Positions 8,279 to 16,457 of a stretch of 64,000 bases of DNA are shown here, one piece after another. Each line of letters opens with the position of its first letter. Positions within the stretch are counted from its first letter, which is position 1. The position numbers and the translations under genes were made by a program. This stretch comes from Streptomyces sp. Edi4 (GTDB lineage Bacteria > Actinomycetota > Actinomycetes > Streptomycetales > Streptomycetaceae). Below the pieces are notes generated by a model. The model ran no database searches. It was not told the DNA's origin and worked only from the letters and a program-made list of their open reading frames with translations. The stretch is taken from assembly GCF_040253615.1 (NCBI RefSeq), contig NZ_JBEJGY010000004.1:4712001-4776000 (forward strand). Direction: 5' to 3'.

Positions 8279-9604
8279 CTACGTCCGGCGTGCGCCCCTG
8301 GTCGGGGGCTGGATGGGGAAGGAGCCCGTGTTGGTCGGCGCGTGTTCGGGGAGCCAGAGCACCGCGATCGCCCCGCCCGCGCCCCCGGCGGCACCGTCGG
8401 GGGCCACGTTGCGGAAGGTCAGCCGGGCGCCGAGCACCTTCGCCTGGCCCGCCGCGATCGTCAGACCCAGGCCGTGCCCGTTGCCCGACCGGTCGCTCGA
8501 CCCGGTGCGGAACCGGCTCGGCCCGTCCCGCAGCAGCGCCTCGGGAAACCCGGGCCCGTGATCGCGGACGCGTACGACCCGGCCCTCGACGGTGACCTCG
8601 ACCGGACCCCCGCCGTGCTTGGCCGCGTTGCCCAGGAGGTTGCCCAGGATGCGTTCGAGGCGGCGCGGGTCGGTGCTGACCCACGACTCGTGCACGACAG
8701 TGACCCGCGCCTCGGGATCGAACGCGGCGACGCGCCTGCTGACGAACTCACCGAGCGCGATGTCCTGCAACTCAGCCCGCTCGGAAGCGCTGTCGAGCCG
8801 GGCGACCTCAAGGACGTCCTCGACCAGGGTGCGCATGGCCTGCGCCCGGTTGCGCACCAGTTCGGTGGGGCGCCCGGGCGGCAGCAGCTCGGCGGCGGTC
8901 AGCAGGCCGGTGACGGGGGTGCGCAGCTCGTGCGCGATGTCCGCGGTGACCCGGCGCTCGGCCTCGATGCGCTCCTGGAGGGCGTCGGTCAACGCGTCCA
9001 CGGCGCGGGCGAGTTCGTCCGTCTCGTCGCGTACGAAACCGCCGATGGCGTCCCGCACCCGTACCTCGGTGTTGCCCTCGGCGACCTTGCCCGCGGCGTC
9101 GGCCGCCTTGCGCAGGCGGCGGGAGATCTGGCCGCCGATCAGGATGCCCAGCGCGCAGCCGCCGAAGACGACCGCGACCGAACCGATGACGAGGGCGCGG
9201 TCGAGGTCGGCCATCACGTTGGAGCTGCGGTCGGTGAACGTGGAGTGCAGCGACAGGACGTCGCCGTTGCCCACCGGGACGGCCGCCCAGATGTCGGGCG
9301 GCCCGCTGCCGCGCTCCTGCACCGAGGAGACCTTGCGCCCCTGGAGGGCCTTGGTCTTCAGGGCGGGCGGGAGCCCGGGATCGTTCAGCTTGGTGCCGAA
9401 GCGGACCCGCTTGTTGCTGGTCTCGTAGTAGTTCTGCGCGAAGTTGAGCCGTTCCATCTGCACGTCGCGGGCGTTGTCGAGCATCGAGACACGGGCGGCG
9501 TTGTGCACGACGAGGCTCAGCGCCATCACGGTGAGCGCGCCGACCGCGGTGATGGCGATGCTGATCTTCCAGCGGACGCCGGTGCGCAGGGCGGGGCGCC
9601 TCAT
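8279..9604 (-). CDS. cseC: Envelope-stress sensor histidine kinase CseC
   Basis: The 441-residue transmembrane kinase is the sensor of the SigE system. It has a first membrane helix at residues 11-33, an extracellular sensor region to about 155, a second helix at about 157-180 and a HAMP linker. The dimerisation box has the phospho-accepting His (ADIAHELRTPV), followed by the N box (GNLLGNAAKH) and G boxes (DHGPGF, GNGHGLGL). It should phosphorylate CseB. The gene is last in sigE-cseA-cseB-cseC, as in S. coelicolor. The start chosen is the ATG at 9604, with AGGA 9 bases upstream; a GTG at 9673 is in frame but has no ribosome site. A near copy of the first 30 bases of the gene lies 107 bases upstream, out of frame. 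Confidence 0.9.
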   Translation of the reverse strand: MRRPALRTGVRWKISIAITAVGALTVMALSLVVHNAARVSMLDNARDVQMERLNFAQNYYETSNKRVRFGTKLNDPGLPPALKTKALQGRKVSSVQERGSGPPDIWAAVPVGNGDVLSLHSTFTDRSSNVMADLDRALVIGSVAVVFGGCALGILIGGQISRRLRKAADAAGKVAEGNTEVRVRDAIGGFVRDETDELARAVDALTDALQERIEAERRVTADIAHELRTPVTGLLTAAELLPPGRPTELVRNRAQAMRTLVEDVLEVARLDSASERAELQDIALGEFVSRRVAAFDPEARVTVVHESWVSTDPRRLERILGNLLGNAAKHGGGPVEVTVEGRVVRVRDHGPGFPEALLRDGPSRFRTGSSDRSGNGHGLGLTIAAGQAKVLGARLTFRNVAPDGAAGGAGGAIAVLWLPEHAPTNTGSFPIQPPTRGARRT

Positions 9605-9711
9605 ACGACGTGGTCCTGTTCGGCTTCGGCGTGGCGGCGGCCGGGGATCCGGGGGTCGTCCCCCGGGGGACACTGCGCGCGAACGCCGGTGCGCGGGGCG
9701 GGGCGCCTCAT
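9574..9711. repeat. Duplicated 5' end of cseC
   Basis: About 30 bases at 9711-9681 repeat at 9604-9574 with two mismatches. Both copies begin with ATGAGGCGCCCCGCC. The copies are 107 bases apart, so only the second is in the cseC frame. The intervening 77 bases contain a GTCCCCCGGGGGAC palindrome. Confidence 0.75.
9601..9711 (-). CDS. Possible 36-codon leader ORF between cseB and cseC
   Basis: An ATG at 9711, 8 bases after the cseB stop, opens 36 codons that end in a TGA overlapping the cseC start as ATGA. Its first nine codons (MRRPAPRTG) nearly equal those of cseC (MRRPALRTG). It may be a translational-coupling leader, or a by-product of duplication of the cseC 5' end. The ribosome site (GGGA) is very close to the ATG, so translation is uncertain. 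Confidence 0.35.
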   Translation of the reverse strand: MRRPAPRTGVRAQCPPGDDPRIPGRRHAEAEQDHVV

Positions 9712-9718
9712 CTGTCCC

Positions 9719-10423
9719 TCATGCCTTCAACTTGTAGCCGAAGCCACGGACGGTCTCGATCCGGTCCTGCCCGATCTTGGTCCGCAGCCGCTGTACGTGC
9801 ACGTCCACGACCCGGGTGTCGCCGCCCCAGCCGTAGTCCCACACCCGCTCAAGGAGCTTGTCGCGGGACAGGACCGTGCCGGGCGCCGAGGAGAACTCCA
9901 GCAGCAGCCGCATCTCGGTCGGCGTCAGGGCGACGGTCTCACCGCGCTTGCGGACCTCCATGCCCTCGGTGTCGATCTCGATGTCGCCGAACGCGAGTAC
10001 CCCGCCGTCGGACTCGGTGTCCGAGGTCTCGGCGGCGGATCCGGGCCCGCCCGCGTGGCCGAAGCGGCGCAGCACGGCCCGGATCCGGGCGACCAGGACC
10101 GCGCCGTCGAAGGGTTTGGTGACGTAGTCGTCCGCGCCGGCCTCCAGGCCGAGCACCACGTCGATGGAGTCGGCGCGCGCGGAGAGCATGATGACCGGCA
10201 CGGTCGACTCGTCACGGATCCGGCGGCACAGGCTGACCCCGTCAAGACCCGGCAGCATCACGTCGAGCAGCGCGATGTCCGGCCGGTCGGCGCGGAAGGC
10301 CTCAAGGCCAAGGAGCCCGTCGGGCATGGCGGTCACGGTGAAGCCGTCCCGTTCAAGGGCGAGCTGGGTGGCCTCACGGATGACGTCGTCGTCCTCGACG
10401 AACAGGACATGGGTCTCGGCCAT
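9719..10423 (-). CDS. cseB: Response regulator CseB (OmpR family)
   Basis: The 234-residue cytosolic regulator has a receiver domain at residues 1-118 with the acidic pair near 10-12, phospho-acceptor Asp54 (ALLDVMLPG) and the conserved Lys in YVTKPF. The winged-helix DNA-binding domain occupies about residues 140-232 (RGFGYKL at the end). In S. coelicolor CseB, phosphorylated by CseC, activates the sigE promoter. The order and strand here match that operon. A short Gly/Ser/Glu linker joins the domains. Confidence 0.93.
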   Translation of the reverse strand: MAETHVLFVEDDDVIREATQLALERDGFTVTAMPDGLLGLEAFRADRPDIALLDVMLPGLDGVSLCRRIRDESTVPVIMLSARADSIDVVLGLEAGADDYVTKPFDGAVLVARIRAVLRRFGHAGGPGSAAETSDTESDGGVLAFGDIEIDTEGMEVRKRGETVALTPTEMRLLLEFSSAPGTVLSRDKLLERVWDYGWGGDTRVVDVHVQRLRTKIGQDRIETVRGFGYKLKA

Positions 10424-10540
10424 CGCGCTGCTCTCCCCGATCTCCGGCGGTCTCGTGCGGCACCCGGGCCGGGCCCGGGCGCCCTACCCAGTCTGCGGTA
10501 TGCCGGCCGCGCCGCTCACCGGCCGGCGCCGCCCGCCCGG

Positions 10541-11203
10541 TCAGGGGGAGGCGGGCACGGGCGCGCTGGTCCCGTTCCCGTCGACCGCCTTGCTGTAGTC
10601 GTTCTCCACCTGGCTCTGCTGGGCGAACTTACCGCTCACGCCGCCCGACCAGTGATATGTGGTGACGACCTCGCTCGACGCGAACGCCGGCTTGTCACCC
10701 GGCGCGTACATCTGCCGGGTCACCACCAGGTCGCCCCGGTCGATCTCGGCGTACACGGGGGTCTCCTCGGCGGTGAAGATGTTGTCGTAGGCGGTGCCCG
10801 ACGCCCGGTACACATAGGCGCCGAGGCCCACCGCGTCGGCGCAGTTCATGACGTTGACGATGACGTCCTGCCCGGTCGGCCCCGTCAGGTGCCCGTAGGT
10901 CACGTCGATGGGGTACTCGTCCTTGGTGCAGGGCTTGAGCTGCGCCTTCACCCGGGCGCTGACCTTCGGGTCGGCCTTCAGGAGCCGCACCGGGTCGACC
11001 TTCTTGAACGGGGCGGGCGAGGACGCGGTCGGTGACGGCGTGGCGTGGGCGGCCTTGTCGGGCTGGGCGGCCTCACCCTCGTCGCGGGTGCCGGTGCCGC
11101 CCGTGGAACAGCCGGTCATGAACAGCCCGAGGGCGGAGATCCCGGCCAGTGCCGTGGTCCCCGCCGAAAGAGCGCTCCCCCTGTGCCTGTTCAGGCCGCG
11201 CAC
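10541..11203 (-). CDS. cseA: CseA, lipoprotein modulator of the SigE system
   Basis: The 220-residue protein has a signal peptide with a lipobox ending FMTGC near residue 32, then a Pro/Ala/Thr-rich linker and a globular extracellular domain. CseA lies outside the membrane and negatively modulates sigE expression in S. coelicolor, probably through CseC. The GTG start at 11203 lies inside the end of sigE, overlapping it by 13 bases, which implies translational coupling. Confidence 0.88.
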   Translation of the reverse strand: MRGLNRHRGSALSAGTTALAGISALGLFMTGCSTGGTGTRDEGEAAQPDKAAHATPSPTASSPAPFKKVDPVRLLKADPKVSARVKAQLKPCTKDEYPIDVTYGHLTGPTGQDVIVNVMNCADAVGLGAYVYRASGTAYDNIFTAEETPVYAEIDRGDLVVTRQMYAPGDKPAFASSEVVTTYHWSGGVSGKFAQQSQVENDYSKAVDGNGTSAPVPASP

Positions 11204-11748
11204 CGCTCCCGCCCCTTTACCTCGCCCGCGCCGCCGTGCTCAAGGGCGCGGAAGTCGAGCTCGCGGCTCTCCAGCTCCTGGCGGAGCCGGGCCAGCGCCC
11301 GGTGCAGCGTGCTCTTGACCGTGCCGGCCGACATGCCGAGCGCCGCGGCCGTCTCCTCGGTGCTCATCTGCTCCCAGTGTCGCAGCACGACGACGCTGCG
11401 CTGCTTGGGGGCGAGGACCTTCAGGACGTCCATGAGGAGGGCGCGGTCGGCGCGCTGCTCGGAACCGTCCTCGACGCGGGCGTCGGGCAGCTGCTCGGTC
11501 GGGACCTCTTCGAGCTTGCGGGCCCGCCACCACTCGGTCCGCGTGTTGATCATGACGCGGCGCAGATAGGCGTCGGCCAGGGTCTTGTCCGCGATGCCGT
11601 CCCAGCGCCCGTAGGTGCGGGCCAGCGCGGTCTGGAGGAGGTCCTGCGCGTCCACCGGGTCGGGAACCAGCCGCCGGGCACTGCGCAGCAGCGCGTCCTG
11701 CCGGGTGCGTACGTACTCCTCGAACTCAAGCACCTCGCCCTGCGCCAT
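11191..11748 (-). CDS. sigE: ECF sigma factor SigE
   Basis: The 185-residue ECF sigma factor has region 2 at residues 10-80 (DAQDLLQTALARTYGRW, RRVMINTRTEWWR) and region 4 at 115-170 (LAPKQRSVVVLRHWEQMS, then an HTH with STEETAAALGMSAGTVKS). It directs cell-envelope-stress genes in Streptomyces and is under CseB control rather than a classical anti-sigma factor. The ATG at 11748 follows GGAGG by 9 bases; a TTG two codons upstream is less likely. It is the first gene of the operon. Confidence 0.93.
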   Translation of the reverse strand: MAQGEVLEFEEYVRTRQDALLRSARRLVPDPVDAQDLLQTALARTYGRWDGIADKTLADAYLRRVMINTRTEWWRARKLEEVPTEQLPDARVEDGSEQRADRALLMDVLKVLAPKQRSVVVLRHWEQMSTEETAAALGMSAGTVKSTLHRALARLRQELESRELDFRALEHGGAGEVKGRERCAA

Positions 11749-12066
11749 ACCCAACCGCCTCCGTCGTCCCCGTGAGCTGGTCCCGCTCGTCCTGCTGGTC
11801 GCTTACGGGAATGAAGCTACGGAGCGTCTGTCACGGGCCTGTGCGGAGCAGCCGTCGGCCGACGCACGGAGAGCCATCGGTTGTGTAACAGCGGAGGTTT
11901 ACCGCCGCTTTCCAGGGGTAACGCGGCTCTTCTGGGTCTTAGAGGTGCATATGGACAACGCTGTCGACAACGGTGTCGAGGCCTGCGGCCGCCCGTACGG
12001 CGCCGGGCGCCGACGCCGTACGGGCGGGGCCGGCCGGCGCCCAACACGAGCCCGGGGAGCGGGGGT
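11749..12066. other. Upstream region of sigE, convergent side of mutY
   Basis: No gene is seen. The stretch should contain the CseB-dependent sigE promoter, transcribed leftward. A quasi-palindrome at 11891-11908 (GCGGAGGT/ACCGCCGC, 16 of 18 symmetric) lies about 145 bases before the sigE start and could be a regulator site. A GTACGGCGCC/GGCGCCGTAC-like inverted repeat near 11995-12020 could form a hairpin. Confidence 0.4.
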
Positions 12067-12999
12067 TCAGGACTGCGGCAGCCGGTAGAAGCCGCCCTCA
12101 AGGGGCTCCACGAGACCGTCGGAGACCAGGCCGTCCAGCGCGCGGGCCCGCTGGACCGGCTCGGGCCACACCGCGTCCAGCGCCGCCTGCGGCACACGGG
12201 CGGTGGCATCCCGCAGGACCGCGAGGAGGCGGCCGCGCACCTGACGGTCCGTGCCCGCGTACGTCTGGCCGCGCCGCGCCGGGCCCTGGTGCGCGGGTTT
12301 GCCGGCCAGCCGCCAGGCGCACCGGTCGGCGATCGGGCAGCGCCCGCACGTCTCGTTCTTGGCCGTGCACACCAGCGCGCCCAGCTCCATGGACGCGGCC
12401 GCCCAGCGCGCCGCGGTGACGTCGTCCTCGGGCAGCAGCGCCCGGGCCAGGCGGCGCTCGGCCGCGGTGGTCGCGGTCGGCGGGTACTGCGTGCCGGTCA
12501 CCGCGCGCGCGAAGACCCGGCGCACGTTGGTGTCAAGGACGGGGTGGCGCTGGCCGTACGCGAAGGAGGCGACCGCGGCCGCCGTGTACTCGCCGATGCC
12601 GGGCAGCGCGAGGAGCTGGCCGTGATCGGCCGGTACGTCGCCGCCGTGGCGTTCCGTTATGGCGAGGGCGGCGCCGTGCAGGCGCAGCGCGCGGCGCGGG
12701 TAGCCGAGCCGGCCCCAGGCGCGCACCGCCTCGCCGGGAGCCTCTGCGGCCAGGTCGGCCGGGCGCGGCCAGCGCGCCAGCCACTGCTCGTACACCGGCA
12801 GGACCCGGCTGACGGGGGTCTGCTGGAGCATGAACTCGCTGACCATCACGCCCCAGGCGCCCGCTTCGGGGCGTCGCCAGGGCAGGTCGCGAGCGTGCTC
12901 GCCGAACCATCCGATGACGGATTCGTGGAGGACGGCGGGCTCGGTCGTCTCGTTCGCGGACACGGTGGACACGGGGGGCGTCGTCGGCAGAATGTTCAT
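12067..12999 (-). CDS. mutY: A/G-specific adenine DNA glycosylase MutY
   Basis: The 310-residue repair enzyme removes adenine mispaired with 8-oxoguanine or guanine. The N-terminal catalytic loop LQQTPV, the helix-hairpin-helix LPGIGEYTAAAV and the catalytic Asp region (VLDTNVRRV) are present. A 4Fe-4S cluster site has Cys spacing C-x6-C-x2-C-x5-C (CTAKNETCGRCPIADRC). The C-terminal part is short, with no obvious NUDIX-like 8-oxoG domain of full size. The frame is open to 13125, but the ATG at 12999 gives the family's N-terminus. A PAP2 gene lies 52 bases upstream on the same strand. Confidence 0.92.
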   Translation of the reverse strand: MNILPTTPPVSTVSANETTEPAVLHESVIGWFGEHARDLPWRRPEAGAWGVMVSEFMLQQTPVSRVLPVYEQWLARWPRPADLAAEAPGEAVRAWGRLGYPRRALRLHGAALAITERHGGDVPADHGQLLALPGIGEYTAAAVASFAYGQRHPVLDTNVRRVFARAVTGTQYPPTATTAAERRLARALLPEDDVTAARWAAASMELGALVCTAKNETCGRCPIADRCAWRLAGKPAHQGPARRGQTYAGTDRQVRGRLLAVLRDATARVPQAALDAVWPEPVQRARALDGLVSDGLVEPLEGGFYRLPQS

Positions 13000-13051
13000 C
13001 GCAGATCCGATCCTGGCACGACCGGCCGGTAAAGGGGGCGCGCGGCGTTCC

Positions 13052-13678
13052 TCAGCGGCGTGCGTGCTGCCGGGCATGCGGGCGTGCGCCGGGGCCCGTG
13101 AACCAGGCGGCCGCCGCGATGTCACTCGTACGCATCGACTCGGCCAGGGCCCGCGCCGGGCGCGCGCCCGCCTTCACGACGAGCAGCGCGATGAGGGAGC
13201 CGAGCACGAGACCGGCCGCCACGTCGTGCGGGTAGTGCACCCCGACGAAGACCCGTGAGAACGCCATCGCGAGCGCCATCGGCACGGTGAGCAGCCAGAT
13301 CCGCGACCAGGCGAGCGCGAGGGCGACGGCGGCGGCGCCGGCGATGGTGGCGTGGTTGGAGGGGAAGGACCAGTCGCCGTGGGCGGGGCAGGCGATCAGC
13401 GAGGTCGCCGCGCCCGCCACGGCCCGGCAGGGCCGCTCCTCGTCGATCAGCGACTTCATCACCTCGCTGCACAGGTAGGCGGCCGCCGTCGCGAGCGGCG
13501 CCAGCAGGGCCAGGGCGAACGACGTGGTGTCCCGGCGCCGCGCCCGCCACCAGGCGCAGACGAACAGCACGCCGAACAGCAGCAGGCCGAGCTCCGTCCA
13601 GACCTCGACGAAGCTCCGCACCCAGGACGGCATGTCGTGGGCGAAGTCGGTGATGTTGCGGTAGAGCTCACTATCCAT
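13052..13678 (-). CDS. PAP2 superfamily membrane phosphatase
   Basis: The 208-residue protein has five or six hydrophobic helices and the three phosphatase motifs: KSLIDEERP (K-x6-RP), FPSNHA, and SRVFVGVHYPHD (SR-x5-H-x3-D). The family dephosphorylates lipid phosphates such as phosphatidic acid or undecaprenyl pyrophosphate at the membrane. The latter would fit cell-wall metabolism, but the substrate is not shown. The ATG at 13678 has no clear ribosome site. mutY follows on the same strand. Confidence 0.88.
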   Translation of the reverse strand: MDSELYRNITDFAHDMPSWVRSFVEVWTELGLLLFGVLFVCAWWRARRRDTTSFALALLAPLATAAAYLCSEVMKSLIDEERPCRAVAGAATSLIACPAHGDWSFPSNHATIAGAAAVALALAWSRIWLLTVPMALAMAFSRVFVGVHYPHDVAAGLVLGSLIALLVVKAGARPARALAESMRTSDIAAAAWFTGPGARPHARQHARR

Positions 13679-13909
13679 GGTGACGGACAGTATGAATGAT
13701 GACGGAGGGGCGACCGCGAGCCGACCACTCGATGACCGGTGGGCGGCCGGAAGGTGCCGCGCGGACGGCCGCTGCCGCCGCCCGGGAAGCGCGAGCTAAC
13801 CGCCCCCGGGTTGCGGAAACCCTCCTCCGGGATGATGATCCGCAAAACTTGCCCACAGTGGCGGCGGGTGGGGCCGGAGTTGGCGCCGATCTCTCGTAAG
13901 GTTCGGTGC

Positions 13910-14746
13910 GTGGGATCACTGCGCAATCCGGTCGGGCCGCTTCCCTCCTCCATCTACTGGCGACGGAGGGCAGTCGCGCTGTCCTTGATCGCGTTGCTCG
14001 CCGTCCTTGTGCTGTGGGCCGTCACCTCCGGGGGCGGCAGCGGGAACAAGGGGAGCGGCACCAACAAGGGCCCCGATCCCACGCATTCGATCACCCCGGG
14101 CCCCTCGGGCTCGGGCCCCGCCATCAGCACCGCGCCGGGTGGCCGCGACCAGTCGAGCGGTTCGGGCGGCTCCGGCGGTTCCGGGGGCTCGGGCGGTTCG
14201 GGCGGTTCCGGTGGCGGCAACTCCGCTGACGGCGGTGCGGGTACGGGTTCGGGCGGCGCGCCGGGGTCCGACTCCGGTTCTGGCGGCGGGAGTTCGGGCG
14301 GAGGCGGCGGCGGTGCGGGGGTCCGGGTGCCGGCCGGGTCGAGTGTGCCGACCTGTGCGCCGGGGGCGCTGACCTTGACCCTGCGCAGCACCAAGACGTC
14401 CTACGAGCCGGGGGAGAAGCCGCGCATCGAGGTCGTGCTCAAGAACAACGCGTCGTCGGCGTGCAAGGCGGATCTCGGGCCCAAGGAGGCGGTGGTGACG
14501 GTGACGTCCGCCGGCAACGACCGGGTGTGGTCCACGCAGGACTGTGCGGCGGGTGACTCCGGGGCGTTCTTCCAGGTGCCGGGTGCCGCGTCGATCACGC
14601 ATACGGTCGAGTGGGACCGGTCCACGTCCGTGCCGGGCTGTGCGACGCCCTCCGGTGGGGTGGTGGGGCCCGGCACGTACCTGGTGGAGGCCCACGTCCC
14701 CGGCCTCCCCGTAGCCCGAGCCTCCTTCGCCCTGGCCAAGGACTAG
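13910..14746 (+). CDS. Membrane-anchored extracellular protein with Gly/Ser linker
   Basis: The 278-residue protein has a short basic N-terminus, one membrane helix (residues 25-45, VALSLIALLAVLVLWAV) and a low-complexity Gly/Ser/Asn linker of about 100 residues containing repeated GGS units. A beta-rich extracellular domain of about 125 residues with four cysteines follows. The family is common in streptomycetes without a known function. The GTG at 13910 is chosen because it begins just before the membrane helix and TAAGGT lies 7 bases upstream, a leaderless pattern. Frame extension upstream looks like high-GC noise. Confidence 0.75.
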   Translation: MGSLRNPVGPLPSSIYWRRRAVALSLIALLAVLVLWAVTSGGGSGNKGSGTNKGPDPTHSITPGPSGSGPAISTAPGGRDQSSGSGGSGGSGGSGGSGGSGGGNSADGGAGTGSGGAPGSDSGSGGGSSGGGGGGAGVRVPAGSSVPTCAPGALTLTLRSTKTSYEPGEKPRIEVVLKNNASSACKADLGPKEAVVTVTSAGNDRVWSTQDCAAGDSGAFFQVPGAASITHTVEWDRSTSVPGCATPSGGVVGPGTYLVEAHVPGLPVARASFALAKD

Positions 14747-15242
14747 CCCCGGGGCGCGGGCCGGGTGCGGGTGCGCAGTTCCCCGCGCCCCTGACTACCC
14801 GGCGCTGGCCCGCACGGGCATCCTCAGCCCATCCGGGATGCCCCCGGGAACCCCGGCTGCGGACCGCGCGTGGCTGGTCGCGCAGTTCCCCGCGCCCCTT
14901 GGCGGGGCTCATACTGAGGCATCCTCAGCCTGTCCGGCGTTTGAGGACGAGCGCGTTCAGCGCGATCGGGGTCTGGGGCGGAGCCCCAGGGGCCCTGGCT
15001 GCGGGCCGTGCGTGGCTGAGCGCGCAGTTCCCCGCGCCCCTGGCGGGGCTTGTGCTGGCCTGCACGGGCAACCTCAGCCTGTCCGGCGATTGAGGACGAG
15101 GGGCCCTTAAGGCCGAACGGGGTCTGGGGCGGAGCCCCAGGAGTCCCGGCTGCGGGCCGTGGGTGGCTGGGCGCGCAGTTCCCGGCGCCCCTGGCGGGGC
15201 TGGTGTTGGCCCGGGTGGTCAATGCGCGCCTCCCCTGCGGAG
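14747..15242. repeat. Intergenic block with four copies of a dispersed 20-bp element
   Basis: No gene is seen in these 496 bases. GCGCAGTTCCCCGCGCCCCT occurs at 14773-14792, 14880-14899, 15022-15041 and 15173-15192 (the last with one change). Between copies are recurring blocks: CAGCCTGTCCGGCG followed by TGAGGACGAG, and GGTCTGGGGCGGAGCCCCAG. The same elements recur at 22652-22872 (other strand), 46226-46260 and 53301-53320. They look like a REP-type intergenic repeat family and could also act as transcript ends for the genes on both sides. Confidence 0.75.
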
Positions 15243-16367
15243 CTATACGTAGCGCTCCAGGATGGAGGATTCGGCCAGGCGGGACAGGCCTTCCCGGACG
15301 CTCCGGGCCCGCGCCTCCCCGACCCCGTCGACGGTCTGAAGATCGTCCACGGACGCGGCCAGCAGCTTCTGCAACCCCCCGAAGTGCTCGACCAGCCGCT
15401 CGATGATCGCCCCCGGCAGCCGCGGCACCTTCGCGAGCAGCCGGTACCCCCGCGGGGACACCGCAGAGTCCAGCGTCTCGGGCGAGCCGCTGTAGCCCAA
15501 CGCCCGTGCAACTATGGGCAGTTCGAGCAGTTCCGCGTGCGTGAGGTCGTTGAGCTCGCGCAGCGCCTCGTCCACCGTCCGCGACCGCTTGGGCGTGGGC
15601 TCGGGCACGTAGTCCCGTACGACCAGCTCCCGCTCGGGCTCGACCCCGGCGATCAGTTCGTCCAGCTGGAGCGAGAGCAGCCGCCCGTCCGTGCCGAGCT
15701 CCACCACGTACTCCGCGATCTCGGTCGCGATGCGCCGCACCATCTCCAGACGCTGGGCCACCGCCGTCACGTCCCGGACCGTCACCAGGTCCTCGATCTC
15801 CAGCGCGGAGAGCGTGCCGGCCACCTCGTCCAGGCGGAGCTTGTACCGCTCCAGGGTCGCCAGCGCCTGGTTCGCGCGGGACAGGATCGCCGCCGACTCC
15901 TCCAGGACCCGGCGCTCCCCGTTTACGTACAGCGCGATCAGCCGCATGGACTGGCTGACCGACACCACGGGGTAGTTGCACTGCTTGGAGACCCGGTCCG
16001 CCGTGCGGTGCCGGGTGCCGGTCTCATCGGTGGGGATGTCCGCGTCCGGCACGAGCTGCACACCGGCCCGGTGGATCTTGGTGATGTCCTTGTCAAGGAC
16101 CAGCGCGCCATCGAGCTTGCACAGCTCGCGCAGCCGCGTCGCCGCGAACTCGACGTCCAGGACGAAACCGCCCGTGCACATCGAGTCGACGGTCTTGTCG
16201 AGGCCGAGCACGATGAGACCGCCGGTGTTGCCGCGCAGGATGCGCTCCAGGCCGTCGCGGAGCGCGGTGCCGGGCGCGACGGCACTGAGCGCGGCGCGCA
16301 TCAGTCCTTCGTTACCGGAGCCCGCGCCGGACTTTCCGGGTGATGATGCCCGGTCGTTGGCTGCCAC
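15243..16367 (-). CDS. disA: Diadenylate cyclase DisA
   Basis: The 374-residue enzyme makes c-di-AMP from two ATP and scans DNA in its octameric form. The N-terminal DAC domain carries DGALVLDKD and RHRTADR, both active-site motifs. A long helical spine follows, and the C-terminal helix-hairpin-helix (VDGVGEARARSVREGL) binds branched DNA. The GTG at 16367 has a strong GGAGGAG before it. It lies 90 bases after radA on the same strand, a conserved pairing in which RadA can restrain DisA. In Streptomyces c-di-AMP controls osmotic balance and wall hydrolases. Confidence 0.95.
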   Translation of the reverse strand: MAANDRASSPGKSGAGSGNEGLMRAALSAVAPGTALRDGLERILRGNTGGLIVLGLDKTVDSMCTGGFVLDVEFAATRLRELCKLDGALVLDKDITKIHRAGVQLVPDADIPTDETGTRHRTADRVSKQCNYPVVSVSQSMRLIALYVNGERRVLEESAAILSRANQALATLERYKLRLDEVAGTLSALEIEDLVTVRDVTAVAQRLEMVRRIATEIAEYVVELGTDGRLLSLQLDELIAGVEPERELVVRDYVPEPTPKRSRTVDEALRELNDLTHAELLELPIVARALGYSGSPETLDSAVSPRGYRLLAKVPRLPGAIIERLVEHFGGLQKLLAASVDDLQTVDGVGEARARSVREGLSRLAESSILERYV

Positions 16368-16457
16368 TGCACTCCTCCGGTGTTGCTCATACGGCGCGTA
16401 CTGCTCGCGTACTGCTCGTACGGACGGGCGAGACCAGGGCAAAGTCTACCGGCGCGG

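Noticed and set aside
7436..11035. 1199-codon plus-strand open frame
   Set aside because: It crosses the SDR gene and the whole cseA-C region on the other strand and has low-complexity Arg/Gly/His content.
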